In this document: positions 11,509 to 22,895 of the stretch, in pieces
How positions within the stretch are numbered: the first letter of the stretch is position 1
Layout of the letters: each line of letters begins with the position of its first letter
Assembly (NCBI GenBank): GCA_019155185.1
Contig: CM032811.1
Coordinates: 11,056,075-11,120,074, forward strand
Direction of reading: 5' to 3'
Length of the DNA: 64,000 bases
From: Beaufortia kweichowensis
Lineage: Eukaryota > Chordata > Actinopteri > Cypriniformes > Gastromyzontidae
Translations under genes and position numbers: made by a program
The notes under the pieces: model-generated
Told to the model about the DNA's origin: nothing
The model's input: only the letters and a program-made list of their open reading frames with translations
The model's database searches: none

Positions 11509-14421
11509 CTGAGGGGAGAGCAAAAAAACAAAACAAGGGATGTGATAAACCGCTCAGACCGCCCAGAGCTTCACTATCATACCAGTAAATCAGTATGCCA
11601 TTTAAAACACAAACACACAAGACAAAACAATAATAAGAGCTGAGAAGTTGCACAAACCCAAAGGTGTACTTCAAATCTTGGGGGACCACCATGACCCATG
11701 AGACGGTTTGAGAAATACACAAAAGGGCTATTCCAGCATTATGGACGGGACATTTTTAGTCAGAACTTGAAATATAAATTCTCTGTTTATATTTGACTAA
11801 ATCCCTGTTGATAAATATAAGTTTATGCACAAGTTTTCTATTTTAAAAAGTGGAAATATACATTTGTTATGGATGTGATAAAGAAGTACACGTTTTTAAG
11901 AGGCAACATACTTTCTGTTAATTAAAATGCACAAACCAGAAGCAATAATACTTTTTATAATAGGACTTTTCAAAGAACAAAATAGTTATTGTATTTCAAT
12001 TTTCACATGACAACTTATAAGAAATATGATCAATTATGGAAACCGGCACTTGCCTGACTATGAAAAATCATGATTTAAAAATCAAACTTTGTATCACAAT
12101 ATATTTTGCAACAATAGCATCAACACAATTATGCTGTCTCTGTAGTGCATTAAACAGCCTGTGTGCAGGCAAATGCACCGCAATGAGATGCTGATTCAAT
12201 GTAAAGAGGGTTCAGTCTAGACAGGGTAACTTAACCATAATATCGTCTACCATCGACCACAATGTCCCATACACCAGTGCACAAACCTCAGAAAATCATT
12301 CTCAGTTTTCACAGCACAAACACAACCTTCCCCGTAAGGCTCCAACGTAACAGATTAGCTAGTGATTCACCGTTCGCAGTGATGAACAGCATAAACATCA
12401 CAAGACACAATCTCGCTTCATTCCCTGAGGCTCATTCCTCTTTTCCCCTGGCTGAGAGAACGGACATGTCTGCCGCTGTCATCTCTCTCTCTCTCCCTCC
12501 CTCTGTTTCTCTCACCTCTCCACTGTCATTGATCGATAACTCTTCTTTTATAGCTTGCGCTAATCGATCATGAAGGACACGACAGCGCGAGACAATGGCA
12601 GGCTGATAGTTGTGGCAGGACATCACGGATTAAAGTCCCTCGGCACCGCATAGCCTTGGCCTCCCGTGCGCTAATACCGTCTGTGGCTCGCCGACAACAC
12701 GGCACAAATATGATTGAGCGATTGCAGAAGTCGTTCGAAAGTGGAGCGCAACAATGAAAAAGTAAGCTAAGGCGCTGAACGGGAATTTACCCGCAATCTG
12801 TTTTTCCCGCCTGTTGTCGTCTTTGCTGAGGCAGAACTTTTTAATGATGAGGCTCGGCCGAGCGAGCTGGCTTCCCCTTGACTATTTTATTATCCAAGAT
12901 ACATCTTCGGCTGTTTGGGAGCGGGGCGAAAACACGCAATCAGCGGCGTTTACAATGCTGTCCGCGCTGGATCGCGTCTTGCTCGTGCTGTTAAGAAAAA
13001 TGGGATGCGACCCAACACACATGCGCCGGCTGTCACGCTGCCAGCATTGAGTATTGGACCACCGTGCGTCCCTCTTTACCAGGCTACATCCCAAAGACCC
13101 ATTGTTCTTATTCTGTCACAATGGCTTATTACAATGTGAGCATAGACACTAATTATCTGGCCGGATATCAAACAGAAAAACGTGAATGTATTAGCCATAC
13201 TGCCAATGCAAATACCTCAGGGAAGTAAAAAGATATTATACACGTGAGAACAGTATATATATAGCGGTTTACAATGAATGCTATTATGTTGCCCACACAC
13301 AAAACGCTATAGAAAGTCTGTGTTTTGGAGATTAGATCTCCACAGTCTCTCCAGACCTGTTTCTTTTCTTCTAAACAGTTTCAGGAGTACCTAAAGCATC
13401 TCGGTAATAGTTATTGGCTTCACTCAGCGCGAGCCCGCGCCGACTGATTGCTGCTGGCTTATCCTTGGCTCTCAGCCACAAATGCGAGTTGGTGTTGAGG
13501 AGAATAAATATACTCCACCTCAAGTTAGGCTAGACATAACTCGGATCAATGCGGTTTGACATTGCAGAGGCAGACTGGTGGGAAGTAGTCTATGTGAAGA
13601 TATTGATCCTGTCAAAGTTTCTTTGGTAAGGGTCAACACCATAGTAGAGGCTTAAAAGAAATAACTTGCCTTTATGAAGTTTTCTGTTTTTATCGACTGC
13701 TTCTGAAAGAAGGCTTTTTGTGCCGTTTTGCGGTAAATGCTATGTAAACCGTGGCGTTTTAAAATCAAAGACCGTACCGGAGGAGAATTCAATTCAGAGG
13801 GAATGAGGCAGAGAAGGAGTTATGGATAAATATATTAAAAATAGCAGTCCCTATATAAGTATAAGTATACAGATGACAATTTTTGGGGGATATACACAAG
13901 CTTTTTATCCTTTCTGTAGCGTATACACCCTTTTGCCTTAAAATACTGTATAATCACAACATCCTCAACATCATATTATTAAAGCTGCAGGTGTTGCCTG
14001 CAGCGGCCATCTTTAAATGTGCTCTTTCAGAGAGTCTTATGTTTACAAAACCTTAATATCTGGGCTTTTCTGTCTCTCGAGACTACGCCGGCTCTGTGTA
14101 CTCTACACTTAAGAGGGAGCAAATGCCAGATGCCCAGACTAAATATACATGACATGGGCTTTTCCTGTGACATTTAGAGAGATTACTTGAATGTAGAGGG
14201 ATAGGGGTTATGTTGACAGTAAGGAATTAACATGGCGGTCGGGCCGGCACCTATGGGAACAAATGCAGGAGACACCGTGAGGAACGCTGAGAGAAACCGT
14301 AACATTGCATTTCTGATTATGTCACAGCAGTGCTTACAGGCTGCATACATACAGTTTAATAGTGATTATGTAAGCTATATAAATATAAGTTATATTTGTT
14401 ATGAATTACAAAGGACAGGAC

Positions 14422-14734
14422 CCTGGTAACTGTCACCGTTCCACAGAAAGAACACTTTTAATAATTGTAATATTTCATAGCTGAATTCTAATCTAATCAT
14501 GAAAAACTAGATTGATGGAAAGGTATAAGACTCAAGAATAAATATTTGACACATTATTATAACAATAAACATAATAAAAAATAAATAAAAAATTCAAAAA
14601 AGGTAATATTAGTATAATTTTTTAAAATACTTAAAATAAAAAAATTAATAATAAGATTTCGAAAATTCTAAATCAAAAATTTGTTCAGTGCATTTTCATG
14701 TGTTTTCTCAATATGTGCAGTGACAGTTATCAGG
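14422..14734. mobile_element. piggyBac-like MITE copy A (TTAA on the right side)
   Basis: The left end is CCTGGTAACTGTCACCG. The right end, read in reverse complement, is CCTGATAACTGTCACTGC, so the ends are inverted repeats of about 15 bp. The right end is followed directly by TTAA. Internal words (ATAGCTGAATTCTAATCTAA, TATAACAATAAACAT) recur in the copies at 43358 and 4820. It has no coding capacity. The TTAA target and CCTG-type ends fit non-autonomous piggyBac-type elements; the superfamily call is inference. Confidence 0.82.
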
Positions 14735-15019
14735 TTAAACAAAAATAATTGCCTTTCTGTTTGAATAGATTTACAATATACCTCACAGACAACTATGTAG
14801 ACTACTTTTGCCAGAACAACGTCAGCTTGGGCACAACATGTGGCCATGGACACGGCACGTGACGGGCACCAGACCGCCGTGGCTTTGCCACCCAACAAGA
14901 TGTGGCAACGCTGCATGTTGCAGTCACAGCCCTCAGCGGGAGATGTGTATGCAGGGTGGTAAGATACCCGAGGCGGGCGAGAAGACTCATTAAGCCACGC
15001 CGTCACCGCGGCAGGCACC

Positions 15020-15400
15020 TTCCATCTCCCGGCAACGCATTAAATAAAGACTGTCACTTAATCTGGCCTAGTGGCGACGGCAGCCTCGCCCTCTTATTTG
15101 CGTTATTAATATGCATGCTAATGTGCCCATTTTATGGCTCAACAATTTCGATTCACTGTAAAATCAATTATCCATCTGGTAAAGCTGCACTTTGCGCCGG
15201 CTGAGATGTGTATTAATTTTAGCAAACATACATGAGGCCCAGCACAATAAAGATAAATAGCTCGATTAGGTGTGGTAAACACCGTTGCTCAGAGCAGGCC
15301 TTTAATGAGATTTCAGCACATAAGGAATTGCAGTTCCTTAAATAATGAGCCTTGTTGATTTTTGTATGCAAATTAGCAAAAGGAATGTTTCGCTGTCCTG
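15020..15400. promoter_or_regulatory. Candidate conserved non-coding element, TAAT-rich
   Basis: This is a repeat-free stretch with balanced composition and many homeodomain-like words (TTATTAATATGCATGCTAAT, TTTAATGAGATT, AAATAATGAGCC, CAAATTAGC). Such dense TAAT/ATGCAT clusters are typical of developmental enhancers in large introns. Conservation cannot be tested here. Confidence 0.3.
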
Positions 15401-15706
15401 CTTTCCAATTTCATTTAGATAAGACAGTGTCGCGATCGAATGAGCGCAACCCCCTTAACCTGCGCTCTGTTGACGTCGCCTCCTGCGCGCAACTCGTTCC
15501 ATCTTTCTCGCTTTTCAGTTTGTTCAACACTGATCTGCTTTAAGCCCTAATAAGCTCATGACACCCACTTGCGGCGTAATTTCATCAAGCTCAACTTGAG
15601 TCAACTTGAGCTGACATTAGGCTGCTGGCACTGCAGACATTGAATGATATTAGAGTACAATGATGCTGGGGGAGGCGAAACCTGGCGGCAGGTATTGACG
15701 TGGATA

Positions 15707-16030
15707 CACTACCGGTCAAATGTTTAGGGTCACTGAAATGTTTTGTATAATTAATATTAAATATTTGAAATGAAAATTTGAACTATACATGTATACCAAT
15801 ACAATATATTAATTATATATTTTTTTCTTTTCTTTTAAAACTAGTATTTTATTTATAAAATAAAAACAATATTTTATTTTTAAAAAGTTAAAAAAGAATT
15901 GTACAGAATTTCACATAATATCGAGAATTAAATTTGCATTACTTCAAAGTTTTGATTTGCTTATCTGTAAAAAATCTTAAAATAGCTATAGGTAGTATAA
16001 GAACAGGCAGTAAACTTTTGACCTGTAGTG
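15707..16030. mobile_element. Tc1/mariner-like MITE with TA target duplication
   Basis: The left end is CACTACCGGTCAAATGTTTA. The right end, reverse-complemented, is CACTACAGGTCAAAAGTTTA, giving about 20-bp inverted termini with two mismatches. TA dinucleotides flank both sides (15705-15706 and 16031-16032). The 324-bp interior is AT-rich and non-coding. CACTACCGGTCAAAAGTTT ends are typical of an abundant fish MITE family; mobilisation by a Tc1/mariner transposase is inferred from the TA target. Confidence 0.9.
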
Positions 16031-17108
16031 TATGTTAGAGCAGGCAAACCCCTGAAAAGTACATGCACGCTAATATGCACTACAATTAACCAACTTGCTT
16101 TACAAACACAAGAATTTGCCCCAATTTGATGCAAAATTTGAGGTCAGCTTTATGAAATCATAGGTTCATTACTCAGCATTACCTAAATTTTCCTCTTCAT
16201 TTAGCACTATAATGTGCAACTATGCTCTGGTGAGAGTAGGTTAGGGATTTGGTGGGTCTGGATGCGGAGCTGGCTGAATATCAATAGCATATTTCACGCG
16301 GGCCCGGTGAGGATACTTCATCAAGTCAAATTACAGGCAGGACGACCTCTCCTGGAGCTTCACCCATTAGCTGCCATTCGCATTCTGCACCAGGCATCAA
16401 ACGATTTATTTGCTTCAGTTACTTTCAGCAGACGATCAATCTCGCAGTAATTATCTCTTGTCACTGGAGCTGGGTGGGGGTTCGGGGGTGGGAATTGAAG
16501 AGAACGATAAGTTTGGGTTAGGAAATTCTTATTTAAGTTTACATTTCCTGTCCTCTTGACATGTCAAATCTAAAGAAAAACTTAAAGACGAGCTTTGCGG
16601 GTGTCGAGATGACGGCTCTGGCGTCTTTGCGGTGCGCGCATGCACGAGACGTTTCCATGAGGGATACTCCCAGCAGAAATGTAGAGGAGTTTCGACTGGC
16701 ACGGCAGTCGTAGAGTCGCCAGCAGAGCGTGGCAGCGTTAACGCAAACGCAGTGCCAGCATTGGATCGTCATTCCCAAGGCAATCCCTGAGGAACACTTT
16801 CAATGGGCTGTTGCCTCTCCCTGTCTGCCTGTTTCAACATTATGATTTGGCATTTTGTTCTGTAAGTTTACAGTGATGCACTTGTTCTACACCATCAAGC
16901 TCAGCATGCATGCTTGAAGTGTGCACATTCTGAAACGACCATTTGTCTGTGAGGTCACCACGAGACAACATTTACTTTAAAACCACCACCCTGAGGATAT
17001 TTTCATCTAGATTCACATGAACACTGCCTTTCAATGCTATAAAAGATGCCAGCATGATATCAAAATGAACTCTACCTTACCATCTTAATACCTTATCTTA
17101 ATCATTAT

Positions 17109-17467
17109 AAAATGAATTTCTTACTTAGTAGTTTTGTCTTGGTTTGCAGTACAAATATATCATTTTCTTGATAAGCAAAATGACCAAAATGACTTGTTTT
17201 CTTTTAAGAAAAAAATATCAAATTCATGATAAAAAGTGATTTTAGCTTAAAGGAAGCAAAAATATCTGCCAGTGGTTTAAAATAGTACATTTTTCTTACC
17301 CCACTGGAAGATTATTTGCTTGTTTTAAGGTTAACTTACTAAATTAGACTTTTTTTATAATATCATAATATCATTTAGACTCTTGATATCTTCATTCAAG
17401 AAATTTTACAAATTTGTACTGCGGAAAAAGACAAAACTACTAAGTAGGAAATTCATTTTTTGCAGTG
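17109..17467. mobile_element. Foldback element with about 48-bp terminal inverted repeats
   Basis: The left arm (from 17109) contains GAATTTCTTACTTAGTAG, TTTTGTCTTG and TTTGCAGTACAAATAT. The right arm (to about 17459) contains ATTTGTACTGCG, AAGACAAAACTACTA and AGTAGGAAATTCATTTT, the reverse complement with few mismatches. The centre also contains partly complementary words (CTTGATAAGCAAAATGAC). The right side extends to TTTTTTGCAGTG, the usual outer end of this fish repeat family. No open reading frame is present. Confidence 0.85.
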
Positions 17468-17904
17468 TTGGTCTTACTCTGCACAATTTATCTGTGAATA
17501 TTATTGGAAAAAACAAAATTTTTACATTATTTCACAATATTTTTACTAAAATGTATCTTGCTGTGCTGCTGAAACAACTTTCCATTTTGGCTGACATCAA
17601 GTCTTATTTTTAAGCCCCACCCTTCAACGACCTGTCATACATCTAACTCACTTTTTACAAGTCAATCGACATTGTTTTTCTTTTTAAAAATTCAGTTTCT
17701 CCCCTAAATTAGTCACTTTACTAAAATAAAAAGGGTTGTGAATGCAAATTCATAGATAGATGCACACAAGACAGCATGTACACATCACACACAGCATTTT
17801 GGGACTGGACCTGTAAATACACATTCAGCTCAATGATCAGATTACAGTAATTTACAGTATTATTGAATGTGTAATTGTCAGCAGAACACTAAGATGACAC
17901 TTAC

Positions 17905-18019
17905 TCAGCATGCCCATTCCCAACATGAAGGCGTCCATGGTATAGGGCAGACCTCTGGCTCTCCCCCGCGTCCCTGGAGGAAACATCACTTCCTTCGGCT
18001 GGGCCTTCTTACATTCTAC
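17905..18019 (-). CDS. msi2: msi2 internal exon: end of RRM2 and start of linker
   Basis: This 115-nt minus-strand exon follows an acceptor TTCATCTACAG (AG at 18021-18020) and ends at a GTAAGT donor starting at 17904. It enters in phase 0 and encodes 38 residues: [10 protein letters not shown], then [13 protein letters not shown], then [15 protein letters not shown], plus the first base (A) of a split codon. [10 protein letters not shown] is the last beta-strand and the C-terminal extension of Musashi RRM2. The RGRARG basic patch and the following [11 protein letters not shown] segment begin the linker after the RNA-binding domains. With the next exon the split codon becomes AGT (Ser), where I recall Gly in the mammalian protein. 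The phase-0 entry joins cleanly to the ATG (Met) that ends the 29088-29170 exon. Recognition is by direct reading; there is no sign of a frameshift or pseudogene. Confidence 0.97.
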
Positions 18020-19103
18020 CTGTAGATGAAACATGAAACAAGATATCAAGAAATCTGTCTACTACAAAAAAACACTTATTTCATCACGGTCTTGTCTACC
18101 TCTTACAAATGCCCAGCTCACAGGATATAAAAATGTCGGCTTGTCTCACCTTGCAGACATACACGATCAAAGAGCCCATAAAAACAATACATCAGTTGAT
18201 GGCAAAATGAACAGATTAAAACAAACACAGTGTTCTGTTTGTGAAATCAGTATTTGAGCATCTCAGTTGGTATTGTCGCTGCTGTTTTTTAAGAGCGCTT
18301 TTGATGTCTGCGTGCTTGCTAAGGCATGCCGTGTACTGTCTTCGGGGAAAAAGTGTTTTTTTTTACTGAGAGATTTACCCATAATTCCCCACTGTCTCTC
18401 CACTCTAATCTGGTCCTCATCATTGAACTATTTCTACCCAGGGCACTTCCCCCCGATCACACACCCTTCCACCACGGCTCCCTGCCGACATGTACTGATA
18501 ATTTTCCTGCTGTGCTGACTGACATTTCGCCCTCCTCCACAATGCACGGTTAAGAGCCCGCTCATGACAGAACACACAGAGTGGGCGTCGAGAGTGACAG
18601 ACCAACCATAAACACAGCATCAAAATTAAGTGCACCGGAATGAAGGATCCGTGGGTTTGCGTAGTGACACGGTGAAAAATATCAACCCCAACATTGTGCA
18701 TTGTGTAAACAAAGGCTCGTCCACCTGTGAGATGCGACTGGGCTTTTACCGGACTCAATAAAAGAAAAGATGGCCAGGAAACAGATCAGTATGGCATCCG
18801 TCCAGTGTTGACATCCTGATTGCTGGTGCATCTATCACGCACACGGCTCCTAGGGTAAATATAGTGGTAACTGCGCTTGAATGGTTGAATGGAATAACTT
18901 GAAGTGACTATAAAGAGTATAAGCGGGTCTGGTGTGGCGTAACAGACAATCTGCTCTGACCGTGTCAACCTGCATGTCCGTTTACATCAAAGACGCTTGC
19001 ATGCTTTTCTCTGGAGTGCAAACTACAAGATGGATAGAAAGATTCTTTCATGTTTCAAGTCTCTAAAAAAAAAAAAAATTCACAGCCAACCTACAGTGTT
19101 TAG

Positions 19104-19126
19104 CTACTCGTGCAAAACACGAGTAG
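19104..19126. other. Perfect 9-bp hairpin
   Basis: CTACTCGTG, a CAAAA loop, then CACGAGTAG. It is a strong small stem with no gene to terminate nearby. Confidence 0.8.
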
Positions 19127-19200
19127 TTTTAAATACAAAGACATTATTTAAACTTGTGTGCCTGGCCTAACTTTCAATCCACAATGTCTGATTATTCTCC

Positions 19201-19502
19201 AAAGGGATGGTTCACACAAAAATGAAAATTCTTTCATAATTTACACTAATGTCATTTTAAACCTGTATAACTTTTTTCTTCTGCAGAATACCAAAGAAGA
19301 TTTTATGAAGTACGTTGGTAACCAAACAGTACCGACTCCTATTGATTTCCATTGTATGGACATAAAACTACTCAGACATTTCTCAAAATATCTTTGAATA
19401 CAACAATTCTGTATTTGAGAAGAGTCAAAAACAACATTTCAATGACATGGAAGCGAATAAATAATGACAGTATTTTTATTTGTGGTTAAACTATCACTTT
19501 AA
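19201..19502. mobile_element. AGTTCACCC-type cyprinid MITE, nearly full length
   Basis: It begins AAAGGGATGGTTCACACAAA, contains the family core CTTCTGCAGAATACCAAAGA and GATTTCCATTGTATGGAC, and ends TTTGTGGTTAAACTATCAC then TTTAA. It is in the same orientation as the copies at 8507, 27495 and 49410. Confidence 0.85.
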
Positions 19503-20967
19503 TAAACTTATGATAAATATCCTTGTTTTTAATTTTGTTCGGCTGTTATAACATGTCAGTTCTCTACAGCTTCCCAGAAACACGTAATACTAATAACCTG
19601 ATGCTACATTTTAATCACCAACTTTAAAAATTAATATTATCATACTGTATATCTGGCAGAGCCAATTTAGTAAGTTTCTATTCCAACACAAATATTCTAG
19701 TTAATGAATTCACTCGGCACAAAATACAAAGCTGTGTGACTGAAGCGAGAGAAAAATCTTAATTTTACTACCTAAATTTAAAGGAGATCCAGATATCTGT
19801 TGAAGATAACACCTCCATTTTCTCAAATAACCTTATATGTCAAGAAAGCATTAAAAGAAATGCCTCAAGCGTGCAAACAAACTGCACACATCACAATGCA
19901 AATATAACTCTTTTCTCTTTTCCAAAAATGAGCGCATAAACCAACAAGCACTCATAATGGGCATTCAGGTCCTCAGGACTTCTCCTAATACAACATGCCT
20001 TCATTAACCGCTGGCACACTCTTTAGTGTGTGTGTGTGTTGAGGAGAGAGAGAGTGTGTGCGTGTGTGTGATGCGTGTAATTATGTCAGTGTGTGGTTTC
20101 AGTGATGAGGCCTGCAATCTCTGTGTGTTACTAATAGGCGAGGAAAGCCCGGCTTCCGATCTGACTGTCATCAATGGGCATTTAAGAGCCATGACTGCGG
20201 CTCCACATTATTACTTAACTAATTACCCCCGTCAGTCGAGGTAGGCCAATGATGAGCTCCTTTCCCTCGGTAATGGAAGTACGAGAGCCGGTGGCTAATG
20301 ACCTGGGAGCACGGGGCAGCTCCGTTATCATGCCAACACAGGGAGGAAAGAGGAAGAGCGAACACGAGGAGGAAAGGACGGAGAGGAGAACTGTTAATGG
20401 GTGAAATTACTTCACTTTTGGACCTGGAGTACAGGGAGGATGGAGATATCACCTTTGAAACAAAGGGCGATTAGGAAGAATGCACTTTTATCTATGTTTG
20501 GTCTTTATGAACTTGAATACATTGTAGGAAAAATTAATAAAATGAAAAATAAATTTCAGTAAGGTTGAAATTATAAAAAAGATTATATGCAATACTGTAT
20601 GACACCCTGTCTATGAAATCCAGGTTAAAGTCTCATAATCTAATTATGAGATTAGGAGCATCAAAGTTTGATTTTAATCATTACTTTCACTATGATTTTA
20701 ATCTTTGGCATGGTCTTACTCAATCAATATTAAAGATATCAAGATTAAATTTTCACAGAATTTACATTATTATGTATGAAACTGTAAATCAAAAAACCCG
20801 ACTTGCAGTTATGTGGATTGCATTTTACTGCAGATCAAAGATTATGTATGTTAAAATTTAAATATATGAACTATATTTTATATAAAAACATTATATAGAA
20901 ATATTTAAGTTTAATAAATTTTTAGTTTTATTACATTTTAATATTTTAAGTTAATATTTTATTTAAA

Positions 20968-21117
20968 CAACATCGGCTCCCATTGTTCTCCACTTTATAA
21001 ACACAAAACCACTGAGACATTTTTCTAAATATCTTCTTTTGTGTTCCACAGACAAAAGAACATGAGGGTAAATAAATGATGACTTTTTATTTTGGGTTGA
21101 ACTATTAACTACTTTAA
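20968..21117. mobile_element. AGTTCACCC-type MITE, 5'-truncated
   Basis: Only the second half is present: CTCCCATTGTTCTCCACTTT, AAATATCTTCTTTTGTGTTC, GAACATGAGGGTAAATAAAT and the terminal TTTTGGGTTGAACTATTAAC. Confidence 0.8.
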
Positions 21118-22020
21118 AATTAAGTAAACAATAATAATATGTTAGAAAAGAGATATTAACTAGCACTCAATCATTTAAACAGTTTAGTAGACACTATAAA
21201 AAATATTTGACAGCCACGATTGACCAATCAGAATAAAGTATTCCACAGAGTCGTGTAATCATGTATGCTAATGAGTTATTAATGAAAGTTATTAGAAAGT
21301 GTTACCAAATGTTTTTATCCAATTTAATCTAGCCACCTGTCTAAGGAGCACACAGCCACACAAAGCCCAACAGAGACTTTAAGGTGTTTGTGTATGTGTG
21401 CAATATAAAACCTCATAATATCTCACATCCACCGTTCAGCCAGAGAGCAGGTTAAGTGGAGGTCCAGGGCAGGGAGTGTGACAGCACAGATGAGAATAGG
21501 CCACGTTCGTTCGCCTCGCTAATTGTTGGGAAATCGCGGGTGGGAATCGGTACCGGTGAGATGGAGTGAATGTGGCCATTAGTGTCCGTGTCCTCGGTAA
21601 AGCGGGTGTGAGAGGTGCGAGACAGAATCGATCAGCTCCAGGAACACACACGTGGCTTATTAGCTGGCTGGTTAGGGACAGATTAGATCCAATCTGCTAA
21701 TCTGCCGCTCTGACCTTTTGACAAAAGACGTCACACACAGAAAAACTTCAGCCACCTGTTTTGACTTTGAAAGAGGGGTCGTTCAACAAAGGTAACGATT
21801 TTGAAAGATCCAAGGGTGCTGACTGCTGGGACACCTGGAAATACAATTCAGTCTTTTATGACCGCTATAGAGATAAAGGTTTGAAAACTGTCTATTTCCG
21901 CTGCGATTTAAAGACGCTATGAAATCAAAATGGCTTTCTGTCTTTTAGTCCATGACTTCTAGCTCTGGTGTCATCTATATGCCTGTGTACGTCTAAACGA
22001 CATTTGCTTTTAGCAGGTAC

Positions 22021-22042
22021 ATTTACATTTTAAAATGTAAAT
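22021..22042. other. Perfect 22-bp palindrome
   Basis: The arm ATTTACATTTT is followed immediately by its exact reverse complement AAAATGTAAAT with no spacer. It may be the remnant of a terminal-repeat junction, since ACATTTACATTT words occur in local repeats. Confidence 0.85.
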
Positions 22043-22862
22043 CGGGCTAAAAATATTAATTAATGCAAAGCCTCTAATGTGACCTGCAAACAAATCAAAA
22101 TAAGATTCAATTCAATGACATAACAAAAGCTCTTGGAAAAAACTACAGGTCTGTTCACAATTAATACAGTTATCTTCATAGTTATCATTCTTGGTGTGAA
22201 CAGGCCTTAAATTCTTGCCTCAGTTGGAAATACAAAAAGAAAACGGCACTAGTCAAACCTATTCATATTGTCTTTAAATGAATCATAACCTAATCACAGT
22301 GCAACAACAGCCCAGAACACACGTGTAGGACAAGAGTCATCAATAATCAGAAAACATTATCCTTAAAATCCATTTTTAAAAAGATGTAAAACACAACGCC
22401 AGACAGTTAAATGCTACTCCTTAAACCAGATTTACTCTTTTTCACTAGGAAAAAAGGTGCTCTCATCTGTCAGGAGTGATAAAGGAGAATGAATCAAAAG
22501 GCTGATTCATTCACTAACTCTTACTTTCAGAACTGCAGAACTGAAAACCGCTGAGCTGCCTTGTCTGTGTCACTCCTGAGAGTTCGGGATCACATACTTC
22601 CTGACATGAAAGGCACTTAACCAAACTCAATAAATAAATATGCATTCTGAACAGACAAAAACCTGCAGAACAGAGACACCTTTACCAGCCCTGCCGTGCA
22701 GAGATTGTCACAATGATAGAGTTAACATTCCCTCCGTCTGCTGTTTATCTGAGGTGAGCTTTCAGAAGAATCAGTCTTATTTCCGCCCAGCTAACCGCTG
22801 GAGATCGTTCACAAAGCCAGACAAAGAGGCAAATCGACTGGATTCCTTTTATTCAGAGATGC

Positions 22863-22895
22863 ATTTTTCATCTCCGAAAGTAAGAGATGAAAAAT
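22863..22895. other. Perfect 12-bp hairpin
   Basis: ATTTTTCATCTC and GAGATGAAAAAT flank a 9-nt loop. No associated RNA gene was recognised. Confidence 0.8.

Larger units (their letters stand above)
11509..17904 (-). other. msi2: msi2 intron, 6,396 bp
   Basis: This complete intron is bounded by GTAAGT at 17904 and a polypyrimidine-AG acceptor at 11509-11510 (minus strand). It splits a codon after the first base (phase 1). It contains a piggyBac-like MITE (14422-14734), a Tc1/mariner-like MITE (15707-16030), a foldback element (17109-17467) and a TAAT-rich block at about 15020-15400 that is a candidate regulatory element. I found no other exon. The stretches 11520-14420, 16050-17100 and 17470-17900 contain short chance reading frames only. 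Confidence 0.9.
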
